A stretch of 64,000 nt of DNA from Parvibaculum sp. (GTDB lineage: Bacteria; Pseudomonadota; Alphaproteobacteria; Parvibaculales; Parvibaculaceae): the NCBI GenBank assembly GCA_030645235.1, contig JAUSMV010000012.1:496001-560000 (forward strand), given 5' to 3'. The position numbers and the translations under genes were made by a program. A model generated the notes under the pieces. That model saw nothing but the letters and a program-made list of their open reading frames with translations, was not told the DNA's origin and did not search any database. Numbering within the stretch: the stretch's first letter is position 1; each line of letters starts with the position of its first letter. Below are positions 27,199 through 36,882 of the stretch, in pieces.

Positions 27199-28408
27199 CG
27201 TTGTAATCATCGGTGCAGGACCGGCGGGTTCTGTTGCGGCAGCCATGCTGGTAGATGCGGGCCTGTCGGTTGAAGTTCTGGAGCGCACACATTTTCCGCG
27301 GTTTTCCATTGGCGAAAGCCTATTGCCACAAGCGATGGAATGGCTTGAAGAGGCTGGCCTGTTGCGCGATGTGGTGGAGGCAGGCTTTCAGCATAAGAAT
27401 GGCGCGACGTTCCGCTGGGGTGAGCGCGAAGAAAATTTTGATTTCCGCGACAAGACCAGTGGCGGCTGGGGCACGACCTATCAGGTTCAGCGCGAGAAGC
27501 TTGATCTGATTTTGGCGAAAGGTGCCGAGCGCAAAGGTGCGCGGGTGCAATTCGGACAGACGGTTGTGGCCATGCGTCCGCATCCGACACGCCCCGGCCT
27601 GACGGTGCGCGACGAGGCAGGCGCGGAGCGTGATATTGAGGCGCGTTTTGTGCTCGATGCCAGCGGCTTTGGTCGTGTGTTGGCACGTATGCTTGATCTG
27701 GAAGCGCCGACATCGGTGCCGTTGCGCATGTCGGTCTTTACCCATGTCAAAGATAATATTCCGCACGGGCTGCATGATCGTAACAAGATTATTGTTACGA
27801 TCAATGTGAAGAATCCTGAGATTTGGTATTGGTTTATTCCGTTGGCGGATGGTCTGACCTCCGTTGGCGTTGTCGGGCGACCCGAACATTTGACGCCTTA
27901 TGGTGAGACGCGCGAGGAGCAGCTTTTTAATCTCATTGCTGAGTCCGGCAAGATGGGAGAACTTCTCGTCAATGCCGTGCGTGTGCGCGATGTGGGTGAG
28001 ATTTCGGGATATGCCTGCAAGGTGAGCAGCCTGAGCGGTAACGGCTATGCGCTTCTTGGCAATGCGGGCGAGTTTCTTGATCCGGTATTCTCGTCGGGCG
28101 TGACGATTGCGCTCAAATCCGCGTCTCTGGCGTCGAAACTTGTGGTCAGGCAACTGAACGGCGATATGCCCGATTGGCAGCGTGAATTTGCCGAACCGCT
28201 CGGACGTGGCATTGAAACATTCCGGGCCTATGTAAACGGTTGGTACGACGGCAGTTTGCAACGTGTGATTTTCGGAACGCCGGCGGATCCCAACAAGGTC
28301 AAGCGGATGATCACCTCGGTTCTGGCCGGTTATGCATGGGACGAAGAAAATCCGTTTGTGCAACAGCCGTCAAAATATCTCAACATGCTGGCTGAGCTCA
28401 CCAAATGA
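27188..28408 (+). CDS. FAD-dependent halogenase-like oxidoreductase
   Basis: 406 residues from the ATG at 27188. FAD motif GAGPAG is at residues 9-14, followed by RFSIGESLLP. Halogenase signatures are present: Lys70 in QHKNGATFRWG at the place of the catalytic lysine, WYWFIP (residues 213-218) matching WxWxIP, and FLDPVFSSGV. Related plain reductases and hydroxylases of this superfamily generally lack WxWxIP. The location between apeM and apeN implies tailoring of the aryl head or polyene, most simply chlorination or bromination as in xanthomonadins. No partner flavin reductase is in the cluster. Hydroxylation or ring reduction remains possible. Confidence 0.8.
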   Translation: MTTDVVIIGAGPAGSVAAAMLVDAGLSVEVLERTHFPRFSIGESLLPQAMEWLEEAGLLRDVVEAGFQHKNGATFRWGEREENFDFRDKTSGGWGTTYQVQREKLDLILAKGAERKGARVQFGQTVVAMRPHPTRPGLTVRDEAGAERDIEARFVLDASGFGRVLARMLDLEAPTSVPLRMSVFTHVKDNIPHGLHDRNKIIVTINVKNPEIWYWFIPLADGLTSVGVVGRPEHLTPYGETREEQLFNLIAESGKMGELLVNAVRVRDVGEISGYACKVSSLSGNGYALLGNAGEFLDPVFSSGVTIALKSASLASKLVVRQLNGDMPDWQREFAEPLGRGIETFRAYVNGWYDGSLQRVIFGTPADPNKVKRMITSVLAGYAWDEENPFVQQPSKYLNMLAELTK

Positions 28409-28977
28409 GAGCTGTTGCGGTTGCCTGTTTGTTGATGATTGTCGGTGGATGCGTTTCAAGGATAAACGGAACCACTGATCTTCAGCCTCTGGCACCTGAC
28501 GTCACTCTTGCTTTGCCGGACGCACCGGTATTTGGCAGTGGCGTAGAGGCGGTACAACTTGTTCAGGCGCGCTATCAGGGGCATCAGCAAATGTTCCAGT
28601 CGGTGATCCGGTCGCGCGACAATTTCTTTACGGTTCTGATGACGGTGCCGTCCGGCCCGCGCATCATGCGGATCGACTGGACGCCGGTTTCGATTTCGTC
28701 AAAGAAAGAAGCGATTGCGCCGACCGGTCTCTCGCCGGAGCGGATGCTTGCGGATCTTATGCTGGTCTATGCGCCTAAGGACATGTTGCGCAAAGCGATT
28801 GGCGGCGCTGTGGTGGTTGAAGACAAGCCCACAGAGCGCAAAGTAATGAAAGACGGGCGGGTGCTTGTTCTTGTGACGCGGCCTGATGGGGATGTCTGGA
28901 ACGGGCGGGCAACGCTGACGAATTATGCCTTCGATTATGAACTGAAAATCCAGAGCCAGAGAGTGACGGATGAGTAG
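28405..28977 (+). CDS. apeN: DUF3261 outer-membrane lipoprotein (ApeN)
   Basis: 190-residue lipoprotein: the signal sequence ends with the lipobox IVGGC, so Cys16 would be lipidated. The mature protein is beta-rich (NFFTVLMTVPSGPRIMRIDW, KVMKDGRVLVLVTRPDGDVW), matching the DUF3261 family that accompanies aryl polyene loci and is thought to insert the product in the outer membrane in LolB-like manner. It overlaps the flavoprotein gene by ATGA and apeO by 8 bp. Confidence 0.85.
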   Translation: MRAVAVACLLMIVGGCVSRINGTTDLQPLAPDVTLALPDAPVFGSGVEAVQLVQARYQGHQQMFQSVIRSRDNFFTVLMTVPSGPRIMRIDWTPVSISSKKEAIAPTGLSPERMLADLMLVYAPKDMLRKAIGGAVVVEDKPTERKVMKDGRVLVLVTRPDGDVWNGRATLTNYAFDYELKIQSQRVTDE

Positions 28978-30154
28978 ATTCTCCGACAGTCCCGTCTTTT
29001 TGTCGGCCATGAGCGCTGCCAATGCACTTGGCGCGGGATGGGACGAGGTTGCGACCAATCTCTTTGCGGGCGACCGGCGGGGGCTTGGCTCGGCCGTCGT
29101 GATCGCGGATGGTCGAACCGTGCCTGTCGGTGCGCTGTCATTTGAGCTTGCGGCCCTGCCGGTTGCGCTTTCGCAATGGGAGAGCCGCAACAACAGGCTG
29201 ATCCTGCATTGTTTGCAGCCGCTAATGAGTGCGATTGAATCCGCGAAAGAGAAATTCGGAGCAAATCGCGTTGGCGCTGTGATCGGTACCAGCACGTCGG
29301 GCATTAGTTGCAGTGAAGCGGCGGTGGCGCAGTTTGCCACGCAAAAACAATGGCCGGACGGGTTTACGCTGTCGCGCCAGGAACTCGGTGATCCGGCGGC
29401 CTTTGTGGCTGAGATCACAGGCATTGCGGGCCCCTACTATGGCATATCGACAGCCTGCACATCCGGCGCGAAAGCGCTTGCGAGTGCGGCGCGTCTGTTG
29501 CGGGCAGGCATGTGCGACGCTGTGATTGCGGGCGGGGTGGATACGCTCTGCAATCTGACGCTTAACGGATTTTCGGTGCTGGACTCGATTGCACCGACGC
29601 GTTGCAACCCGTTCAGCACCAACCGCAACGGCATCAGCATCGGCGAAGGCGGTGCATTGTTTCTGGTGACGCGGGATGAAGCGCCGATCAGGCTTGCGGG
29701 CTATGGCGAAAGTGCGGACGCTCATCATCTGAGTGCGCCGGACCCTGAAGGGACGGGCGCGAAGGCAGCGATTGCGGAAGCCCTCGATCTCGCGCGGATT
29801 TCGGCGCGTGATATTTCCTATCTCAATCTCCACGGCACAGCGACGCGCCTCAATGATGCGATGGAGTCTGCGGTTACGCATAGTGTCTTTGGTGACGATT
29901 TATTGTGCAGTTCCACCAAGGGCATGACCGGTCACATGCTGGGAGCGGCGGGATCAAACGAGGCTGCCTTTGTGGCCATGGCTTTGCAGCGTGGTGAAGC
30001 GCCGCCGCATATCTGGGATGGTGAGCGTGATGTCGCTTTATCGCCCCTCAATTTTGCCGACCGGCTTGGTGAGAGGGTGGAAGGACGCTATATGATGAGT
30101 TGTTCCTATGCCTTCGGAGGCAACAACACAGCATTGATTTTGGCGCGTTCGTAA
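28970..30154 (+). CDS. apeO: beta-ketoacyl-ACP synthase (ApeO)
   Basis: 394-residue ketosynthase with complete triad: Cys163 (GISTACTSGAKAL), His288 (NLHGTATRLND) and His322 (KGMTGHMLGAAG). It is expected to partner the cysteine-less ApeC as the chain-elongating KS/CLF heterodimer, condensing malonyl units on the aryl starter. The start codon lies within the end of apeN, and its TAA overlaps the ATG of apeP (TAATG). Confidence 0.9.
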   Translation: MSRFSDSPVFLSAMSAANALGAGWDEVATNLFAGDRRGLGSAVVIADGRTVPVGALSFELAALPVALSQWESRNNRLILHCLQPLMSAIESAKEKFGANRVGAVIGTSTSGISCSEAAVAQFATQKQWPDGFTLSRQELGDPAAFVAEITGIAGPYYGISTACTSGAKALASAARLLRAGMCDAVIAGGVDTLCNLTLNGFSVLDSIAPTRCNPFSTNRNGISIGEGGALFLVTRDEAPIRLAGYGESADAHHLSAPDPEGTGAKAAIAEALDLARISARDISYLNLHGTATRLNDAMESAVTHSVFGDDLLCSSTKGMTGHMLGAAGSNEAAFVAMALQRGEAPPHIWDGERDVALSPLNFADRLGERVEGRYMMSCSYAFGGNNTALILARS

Positions 30155-30612
30155 TGTCTGAAATTCACCTGCCCATTGAGAGCCTTGTGCGCCACCGGGG
30201 GACGATGTTGCTCATCGACCGTCTGGTTGAAGCAAGCGATGTACATGTTATTGGTGAGGTTACTATTTCGGAGACGTCCACTTTTTTCCGGCAAGGGCGC
30301 GGTGTGCCTGCCTATGTCGGGCTCGAATATATGGCGCAAACGGTCTCGGGTTTTGACGGGGCAAAGCGCGTCGTGACAGGCGAGCCGCCCGCAATCGGCT
30401 TTTTGCTCGGCACGCGCCGCTACACGTCAAATGTGCGATATTTTTTGGCCAATACGCTGTTGTCGGTTCGGGCTGATATGATCTTTAGCGAAAATGGCAT
30501 GGCTGCTTTTGATTGCGTCATCAGCGCCTATGGCGAAGAGCTCGTGACGGCCTCGCTCAATGTTTACAGACCGGAAAGCGGGCAAATGGAAATACCAGAG
30601 GGCATGGCGTGA
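30154..30612 (+). CDS. apeP: 3-hydroxyacyl-ACP dehydratase (ApeP)
   Basis: 152-residue hotdog-fold dehydratase. IESLVRHRGTMLLIDRLVEAS at the N-terminus, GVPAYVGLEYMAQTVSGFDG and GFLLGTRRYTS fit the ApeP/FabA-FabZ-like family. With the dehydratase domain of the ligase fusion this is the second DH of the cluster, as in characterised systems where ApeI and ApeP both occur. The start at 30154 overlaps the apeO stop. Confidence 0.87.
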   Translation: MSEIHLPIESLVRHRGTMLLIDRLVEASDVHVIGEVTISETSTFFRQGRGVPAYVGLEYMAQTVSGFDGAKRVVTGEPPAIGFLLGTRRYTSNVRYFLANTLLSVRADMIFSENGMAAFDCVISAYGEELVTASLNVYRPESGQMEIPEGMA

Positions 30613-31349
30613 CAAAGCCTCAGTTGAAAAAATCTGTTCTCGTCACCGGTGCAAGCAAAGGCATCGGTAAAGCAATTGCTTTGCGCGTGGCGCGGGCGGG
30701 CTTTCCCGTCACGGTTCATTACGGGCAAGATCGCGGCGGCGCGGCGGCGACACTTAGCGAGATTGAAGCGCGAGGCGGCGAAGGCCGCATCATCGGTTTT
30801 GATGTGGCTGATCGCGCGGCGACGAAAGCGGCAATTGAGGCTGACCTTGCGGAGCATGGTGCTTATTGGGGCGTGGTGCTGAATGCAGGCATCGCGCGCG
30901 ACAATGCTTTTCCCGCCTTGGAAGGGGACGATTGGGATCAGGTGCTGACCACCAATCTCGATGGATTTTTCAATGTGATTCATCCCCTCACCATGCCGAT
31001 GATCCGGCGGCGCGATGGTGGTCGCATTGTGACGATATCGTCGGTGTCAGGGATTATCGGCAATCGCGGACAGGTGAATTACAGCGCGGCGAAAGCGGGC
31101 ATTATCGGTGCGACAAAGGCGCTGGCGGTTGAGCTTGCGACGCGCAACATCACGGTGAACTGCGTTGCGCCCGGCGTCATCGAAACGGCGATGATCGAGA
31201 AGGCACCGGTTGAAGAAATTTTGAAAATGATCCCGATGCAGCGTCTCGGCAAAGTTGAAGACGTGAGCGGCATCGTCGCTTTCTTGCTGTCGGATGAGGC
31301 AAGTTACATGACGCGACAGGTTATATCCGTCAATGGAGGGATATGCTGA
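30609..31349 (+). CDS. apeQ: 3-ketoacyl-ACP reductase (ApeQ)
   Basis: 246-residue FabG-type SDR. Motifs: VTGASKGIGKA (residues 12-22), LNAGIARDN, catalytic Ser145 (TISSVSGIIGN), Tyr158 and Lys162 (YSAAK), and the C-terminal VISVNGGI. It reduces the 3-keto group in each elongation cycle with NADPH. The GTG at 30609 overlaps the apeP stop and is preceded by AGAGGG; a longer frame would run inside apeP. Confidence 0.9.
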   Translation: MTKPQLKKSVLVTGASKGIGKAIALRVARAGFPVTVHYGQDRGGAAATLSEIEARGGEGRIIGFDVADRAATKAAIEADLAEHGAYWGVVLNAGIARDNAFPALEGDDWDQVLTTNLDGFFNVIHPLTMPMIRRRDGGRIVTISSVSGIIGNRGQVNYSAAKAGIIGATKALAVELATRNITVNCVAPGVIETAMIEKAPVEEILKMIPMQRLGKVEDVSGIVAFLLSDEASYMTRQVISVNGGIC

Positions 31350-32578
31350 TGCGTCGCGTGGTTGTCACCGGTATGTCTGGCATGACGCCACTTGGCGGCA
31401 ATTGGCCGGATATCCGTGCGGCCATGCAGGATGGGCGTAGCGGTGTCAGGTATATTGACGACTGGGATCATCTCACCGATCTCAACACACGCCTTGCCGC
31501 TCCCGTTGACTATTTCGAGCATGAAAAAATTTTTCCGCGCAAGCAGATGCGCTCAATGGGACGTTGCGCGGCTTTTGCCGTGAAGACAGCGGAAAATGCA
31601 CTGGCCCATGCAGGGCTGCTCAACGATCCGTTGCTTAAATCGGGGCGTGCCGGGTGTGCCTTCGGCTCGTCCTACGGATCGACCGAACCGACCAAAGGCT
31701 TTGTGAGCTTTATGGATACGGGCGTAGCGACTGGTCTCAGCGCTATGAGCTACATCAAAATGATGAGCCATACGGCTGTTGTAAACGTTGGCATATTCTT
31801 TGGATTACGCGGGCGCGTCATTACGACGTCGTCGGCCTGCACGTCCGGCTCGCAGGCTATCGGCTATTCTTATGAAGCGATCAAGCACGGCCATGCCGAA
31901 GTGATGATCGCAGGTGGGACAGAAGAGCTTTGTCCCACTATGGCGATTGTGTTCGACACGCTGTTTGCCACGAGCTGCAAAAACGATACGCCGCAAAAGA
32001 CACCGCAACCCTATGATCAGCATCGCGACGGACTTGTCATCGGCGAGGGCGGGGCAACGCTCATTCTGGAAGAGCGCGAGCACGCCTTGGCACGCGGCGC
32101 GATGATCTATGCAGAGCTTGTCGGCTTTGGTACGAATATGGACGGCTCGCACGTCACCGATCCGCAATCAGAAACAATGGGCGGTGCATTGAAGCTTGCG
32201 CTTGCCGATGCGATGTTGGCGCCATCCGCCATTGATTTTGTCAGCGGCCATGGGACAGCGACGGTGCAGGGCGATATTGCTGAGACGCTCGCGACGTCTG
32301 ATGTGCTGGGTGCCGATACGCCGATTCACTCGCTTAAAGGTTATTTCGGGCACACGCTTGGCGCTTGCGGAGCGATTGAGGCCTGGCTCGTGATTGAGAT
32401 GATGCGCGACAAAAGTTTTGCACCGAACCTTAATCTCAATCAGGTGGATGAGCGTTGCGGCAAGCTTGATTATATTACGGGTTCATTCCGCGATATCGAT
32501 GCCACGCATGTCATGACAAATAATTTTGCTTTCGGCGGCGTCAATACGTCTTTGATATTCAAACGCGCCGAGGCGTGA
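31343..32578 (+). CDS. apeR: beta-ketoacyl-ACP synthase (ApeR)
   Basis: 411-residue FabF-like ketosynthase with Cys166 (SSACTSGSQAIG), His303 (SGHGTATVQGD) and His337 (KGYFGHTLGAC). In known clusters ApeR acts as a homodimer in initiating condensation on the aryl starter. Two starts are possible (ATG 31343 or 31349) behind GGAGGG. It closes the overlapping gene string; the next gene begins 13 bp later. Confidence 0.9.
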   Translation: MLMRRVVVTGMSGMTPLGGNWPDIRAAMQDGRSGVRYIDDWDHLTDLNTRLAAPVDYFEHEKIFPRKQMRSMGRCAAFAVKTAENALAHAGLLNDPLLKSGRAGCAFGSSYGSTEPTKGFVSFMDTGVATGLSAMSYIKMMSHTAVVNVGIFFGLRGRVITTSSACTSGSQAIGYSYEAIKHGHAEVMIAGGTEELCPTMAIVFDTLFATSCKNDTPQKTPQPYDQHRDGLVIGEGGATLILEEREHALARGAMIYAELVGFGTNMDGSHVTDPQSETMGGALKLALADAMLAPSAIDFVSGHGTATVQGDIAETLATSDVLGADTPIHSLKGYFGHTLGACGAIEAWLVIEMMRDKSFAPNLNLNQVDERCGKLDYITGSFRDIDATHVMTNNFAFGGVNTSLIFKRAEA

Positions 32579-32591
32579 TCGTGATTATGAG

Positions 32592-33983
32592 ATGAGTGCT
32601 TCGGAAAAAACAGGCTGGGCCCAGTTGCTGAGTGAAGGTCGGCTCGCGCGCTTTGCGCTGATCTGTCTTGGAATCTGGCTCAACGCCGCCGACAGTCTGA
32701 TGACAGCGACGATCATGCCGAGTGTCGCTGCCGACATCGGTGGCTATGCTTATTTTGCATGGACTATTTCAGCCTTTATCCTCGGCGCGATTGTCGCCGG
32801 TGCCAGCGCTGGTCAGGTGTCGCTGCGCGTTGGTCTGCGTCTCAGCATGGTGATGTCAGCGCTCGTTTATGTTGTGGGTTGCGTTATCAGCGCCGCATCG
32901 GACGATATTTTGCTCTTTATCTTTGGTCGTTTACTGCAAGGTCTCGGTGGGGGTGCCGTGGTCGGCCTTTGTTATGTCGCTATCGGCACAGTGTTTCCTG
33001 AAAATCTTTGGCCGCGGATTCTCGCATCGGTGTCGGCCATTTGGGGTGGCGCAACATTGCTCAGTCCGCTTATTGGCGGTCTCTTTGCGGAGGCAGGGCT
33101 GTGGCGTTGGGCTTTCTGGTTTTTTGCGGCCCAGGGCATTGGCTTTGCCTTTGCGGCATGGGCTTTGCTCAGTGCCGTGAAGCCCGATGATGTGGCGGGG
33201 CGCTTGCCGGTGCGGCAACTCATCATGCTCACGGGCGGTATCATCGCCATAGCGGTTGCGGGACTCCTCACAAATGTGTGGACGGCCATCGCGCTTGGTA
33301 TGGCGGGCCTTGCGTTTCTCGTCGCCTTTATTCATGTGGACGGACGCTCGTCATCGCCATTCTTGCCGCGCTCCACGCGCCATTTTTCAACGGCGGCGGG
33401 TGCCGGCTATCTGATGATTTTCGCTATGTCGGTGACGGCGATCACATTGTCGGTCTATGGCGCAGCGATTTTGCAGGCAGTGTTCAATGCCAGCCCCATT
33501 TTTGCGGGTTACATTTTGGCGATCGAATCTGCGGCATGGACGGTGACGGCGCTGGCAGTTGCAGGTTTGAAGGTGCGCTGGGAAGGGATGTTTCTGAAAC
33601 TCGGTGCGTTGAGCGTGCTTGTCGCATCGGTTCTTTTGGCGCTGACGATGGGCACCGGTCCGCTGGGGGCGATTGCCCTTGCATCTGCTTTTTTGGGTGG
33701 CGGCTTTGGTCTTGCCTGGTCCTTTATCACGCGGCGCGTCATCACGTCCGTGCCCGATGATGAGCGTGCGCTTGCTTCGTCTGCTGTGCCCACCATGCAG
33801 ATGATCGGCTATGCGACGGGGTCTGCGGTTGCGGGCGTCATTGCAAACTTCTTAGGTTTTTCCGATGGCATTGATGCGGCGACGGCGCATGCCGTGTCGT
33901 TCTGGCTCTTCATCTGGTTTGTGCCGATAGCCGCGCTTGGCGTTGTCGCGGCATGGCGCTTGTCGTCGCGCGCTTTCGACTAA
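32592..33983 (+). CDS. MFS transporter
   Basis: 463-residue major facilitator superfamily protein, mostly hydrophobic with about 12-14 membrane segments. The N-terminus resembles the drug:H+ antiporter DHA2 pattern (WLNAADSLMTATIMPSVAADIGG, then GRLLQGLGGGAVVGLCYVAIG, the antiporter motif C-like GGATLLSPLIGG). It starts 13 bp after apeR and may be cotranscribed with the aryl polyene genes, for example for export of a soluble intermediate, but this family is not part of the usual cluster. Its end overlaps the end of the convergent permease gene by 4 bp. Confidence 0.85.
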   Translation: MSASEKTGWAQLLSEGRLARFALICLGIWLNAADSLMTATIMPSVAADIGGYAYFAWTISAFILGAIVAGASAGQVSLRVGLRLSMVMSALVYVVGCVISAASDDILLFIFGRLLQGLGGGAVVGLCYVAIGTVFPENLWPRILASVSAIWGGATLLSPLIGGLFAEAGLWRWAFWFFAAQGIGFAFAAWALLSAVKPDDVAGRLPVRQLIMLTGGIIAIAVAGLLTNVWTAIALGMAGLAFLVAFIHVDGRSSSPFLPRSTRHFSTAAGAGYLMIFAMSVTAITLSVYGAAILQAVFNASPIFAGYILAIESAAWTVTALAVAGLKVRWEGMFLKLGALSVLVASVLLALTMGTGPLGAIALASAFLGGGFGLAWSFITRRVITSVPDDERALASSAVPTMQMIGYATGSAVAGVIANFLGFSDGIDAATAHAVSFWLFIWFVPIAALGVVAAWRLSSRAFD

Positions 33984-35044
33984 AGCAGACCGCGCGCCGA
34001 TAGTTCATTTTTTATATAGGCGTAATAGATCGGTGCGGCGATGATGCCGGGTATCCCGAACCACGCTTCCATCACCAGCATGGCGACGAGCAATTCCCAT
34101 GCGCGTGAGCTGATCTGTGAGCCGATGATGCGGGCGTTGAAAAAATATTCGAGCTTGTGAATGACAACAAGGAAGATGAGTGAGCCGACTGCGGCATAGG
34201 CTGATATGCCGAGGCTCACAACGACGATCACCGTATTGGAAATGAGATTGCCGACCACGGGTAATAATCCGGCGATGAAGGTCACGGCTATCATTGTTTT
34301 CATGAAAGGCAAATGGATGCCGAGCGCGGGCAGGATGATTGCCAGATAAAAGCCGGTGAGAATCGTGTTGAGCGCGGAGATGCGAACTTGTGCGAAGACA
34401 ACGCGGCGAAAGGACGTGCCGATCATTTGCGCGCGGTTCAGCAGTGCATCGCGCAGCGGCGGTAGGCTTAATGGCAGCGCAGTCGGGGGGCTCATAGCGG
34501 CGAGGCCACCGATAATGGCGCCAACGATAATGTGAAAGAGGAAGCGTCCGAAGTTTTCACCAAGGCCCTGCAGCGCGCCGGCATTGCTGCGAAGCCATTG
34601 TGAGGCCTGCGTCTGCCAGTCATCGGCACTTGCAGGAATATATTCATGCGTCCATACGGGCAGATAGGTTTTTGCGGCCTGAACAATCTCCGCCATTTTG
34701 CGCAACAGGATAACAACGTTGTCTGAGCTGTCCGTCAGCATTGAGGTGAAGCCGAGGATGGTGACGGTGACGAGCAGGCTGAAGGCGACGCTTAAAAATA
34801 TGAGTGCCGCGATTTTGCCTGTGCGGTGTGAAAAGCCCCATTTGAACAGCATCGGAGCGACGATGTGGACAAGTTCATAAACAAGAACACCGGCCAGAAA
34901 GGCGGGTAGCAGGCCAAGTGCTAAAACGGCATAAAGGGCTATTGCCGCAAGTCCGAAGGAGACGAGATCAAGATAAGGTAAACCGGCAAGGGGAAAGGAT
35001 GGGCCTGCAGGCAGTTGCGGGGCAGGCGTCGGTTGGGCCGTCAT
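33980..35044 (-). CDS. AI-2E/PerM family permease
   Basis: 354-residue integral membrane protein of the AI-2E transporter (PerM) family, with the typical two N-terminal helices, a periplasmic helical part and a conserved C-terminal membrane block (TFIAGLLPVVGNLISNTVIV, IIGSQISSRAWELL, GIPGIIAAPIYYAYIKNEL). The ATG at 35044 follows AGGAGA; a longer form from 35071 has no ribosome site. Family members include quorum signal exporters and Na+/H+ antiporters, so the substrate is open. It is single and convergent to the MFS gene. Confidence 0.85.
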   Translation of the reverse strand: MTAQPTPAPQLPAGPSFPLAGLPYLDLVSFGLAAIALYAVLALGLLPAFLAGVLVYELVHIVAPMLFKWGFSHRTGKIAALIFLSVAFSLLVTVTILGFTSMLTDSSDNVVILLRKMAEIVQAAKTYLPVWTHEYIPASADDWQTQASQWLRSNAGALQGLGENFGRFLFHIIVGAIIGGLAAMSPPTALPLSLPPLRDALLNRAQMIGTSFRRVVFAQVRISALNTILTGFYLAIILPALGIHLPFMKTMIAVTFIAGLLPVVGNLISNTVIVVVSLGISAYAAVGSLIFLVVIHKLEYFFNARIIGSQISSRAWELLVAMLVMEAWFGIPGIIAAPIYYAYIKNELSARGLL

Positions 35045-35206
35045 CAAAGCGTCTCCTGGCAAGCGGGGCATTTCCGCCGGGGACTGTCATTGTAGCAGGC
35101 AGAACCCGCCCGTGCGAAGAGAACTGTGGCAAAGATTGCCGCTGGCGGCTTGATCCGCTAGAAGGGGCCCCAATTCATTCATCAAGACCACACGAGCGAG
35201 CGGCAC

Positions 35207-36862
35207 ATGGCTTCTTATCAATATGTCTATGTCATGGATCGGCTGTCCAAGACTTATCCCGGTGGCAAACAGGTGTTGAAAGACATCCGTTTGTCCTTTT
35301 TGCCCGGTGTGAAGATCGGTGTTGTCGGCCTTAACGGCGCGGGTAAATCGACTCTTTTGCGCATTATGGCTGGGGTGGACAAAGATTATACGGGTGAGGC
35401 CTGGGCGGCTGAAAGTGCCAAGGTGGGTTATCTCATGCAGGAGCCGGAGCTTGACCCGACATTGGATGTGCTCGGCAATGTGATGCTGGGGGCCGCTGAA
35501 AAGAAGGCGCTGGTTGATCGCTACAACGAAGTCGCCATGAATTATTCGGACGAGACCGCCGATGAAATGGCGAAGCTTCAGGACATTATCGACTCGCAAA
35601 ATCTTTGGGATCTCGACAGTCAGGTTGAGATGGCGATGGACGCGCTGCGTTGCCCGGACGGGGCAGCGGATGTGTCAAAACTTTCAGGCGGCGAGAAGCG
35701 CCGTGTCGCGCTTTGCCGTTTGTTGCTTGCCGCGCCCGATCTGTTGCTGCTTGACGAACCGACCAACCATTTGGACGCAGAGTCCGTGGCGTGGTTGCAG
35801 AACTATCTCAAGGAATATACCGGCACTGTCGTGCTCGTCACCCATGACCGCTATTTCCTCGATAATGTAACGGGCTGGATTCTGGAACTCGACCGTGGGT
35901 CGGGCATTCCTTACGAAGGCAATTACTCGTCATGGCTTGAACAGAAGTCGAAACGTCTCGAGCAGGAAGGCCGTCAGGACGAAGCCGTGCAGCGCACGCT
36001 GGCGCGCGAACTTGAATGGATACGTCAAAGCCCCAAGGCGCGTCAGTCCAAAAGCAAGGCGCGTATCAATGCCTATGACGAGTTGCTCAATGAAGCGGGC
36101 AAGCAGCAGGATGGTAAAGCACAGATCATCATTCCGGCCGGTCCGCGCCTTGGCGGTGTGGTGGTGGAAGCCGTCGGCCTTTCCAAAGCCTTTGGTGATC
36201 GGCTGCTCATCGAAGGCTTGTCATTCCAGCTTCCGCCGGGCGGCATTGTCGGCATTATCGGGCCGAACGGTGCGGGTAAGACAACGCTCTTCCGTATGCT
36301 GACGGGTCTTGACACGCCGGATGAAGGTACGTTGAAGGTCGGCGATACGGTCGTTATGGGTTATGTCGATCAGAGCCGCGATGATCTCGTTCCGACCAAG
36401 ACTGTGTGGGAAGAGATCTCGGGCGGCACGGATATTATTGAGCTTGGTAAGACGACCATGCCGAGCCGGGCTTATGTCGGCGCGTTCAATTTCAAAGGCA
36501 GCGATCAGCAAAAGAAAGTCGGGCAGCTTTCAGGTGGTGAGCGCAACCGCGTGCATCTGGCCAAGATGCTCAAATCAGGTGCCAATCTTCTGCTCCTCGA
36601 CGAACCGACTAACGATCTTGACGTTGATACGCTGCGCGCGCTTGAAGATGCGCTCGTTGCTTTTGCCGGTTGCGCCATTGTCATCAGCCATGATCGCTGG
36701 TTCCTCGATCGCATCGCCACGCATATTCTCGCCTTTGAAGGCGACAGCCATGTGGAATGGTTTGAAGGCAACTATCAGGAATATGAAGCGGATCGCAAAA
36801 AGCGTCTGGGTGCGGCGGCTGAAATACCTCACCGCATTAAATACAAGCGTTTCAGCCGCTGA
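35207..36862 (+). CDS. ettA: energy-dependent translational throttle protein EttA (ABC-F)
   Basis: 551-residue soluble ABC-F protein with two ATPase domains and no membrane domain. Domain 1: [17 protein letters not shown] and [12 protein letters not shown]; domain 2: [17 protein letters not shown] and [12 protein letters not shown]. The linker between them (about residues 240-320, charged helices) is the ribosomal P-site tRNA-interaction motif. The start [21 protein letters not shown] and size match EttA, which binds the ribosomal E site and gates the first elongation step according to ATP/ADP. It ends 20 bp before a strong terminator. Confidence 0.95.
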   Translation: MASYQYVYVMDRLSKTYPGGKQVLKDIRLSFLPGVKIGVVGLNGAGKSTLLRIMAGVDKDYTGEAWAAESAKVGYLMQEPELDPTLDVLGNVMLGAAEKKALVDRYNEVAMNYSDETADEMAKLQDIIDSQNLWDLDSQVEMAMDALRCPDGAADVSKLSGGEKRRVALCRLLLAAPDLLLLDEPTNHLDAESVAWLQNYLKEYTGTVVLVTHDRYFLDNVTGWILELDRGSGIPYEGNYSSWLEQKSKRLEQEGRQDEAVQRTLARELEWIRQSPKARQSKSKARINAYDELLNEAGKQQDGKAQIIIPAGPRLGGVVVEAVGLSKAFGDRLLIEGLSFQLPPGGIVGIIGPNGAGKTTLFRMLTGLDTPDEGTLKVGDTVVMGYVDQSRDDLVPTKTVWEEISGGTDIIELGKTTMPSRAYVGAFNFKGSDQQKKVGQLSGGERNRVHLAKMLKSGANLLLLDEPTNDLDVDTLRALEDALVAFAGCAIVISHDRWFLDRIATHILAFEGDSHVEWFEGNYQEYEADRKKRLGAAAEIPHRIKYKRFSR

Positions 36863-36882
36863 GGTTGCAACGAGACAAAGAA

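Noticed and set aside
27320-28363. 347-residue minus-strand frame opposite the halogenase-like gene
   Set aside because: No domain; lies entirely within a gene with clear FAD and halogenase motifs.
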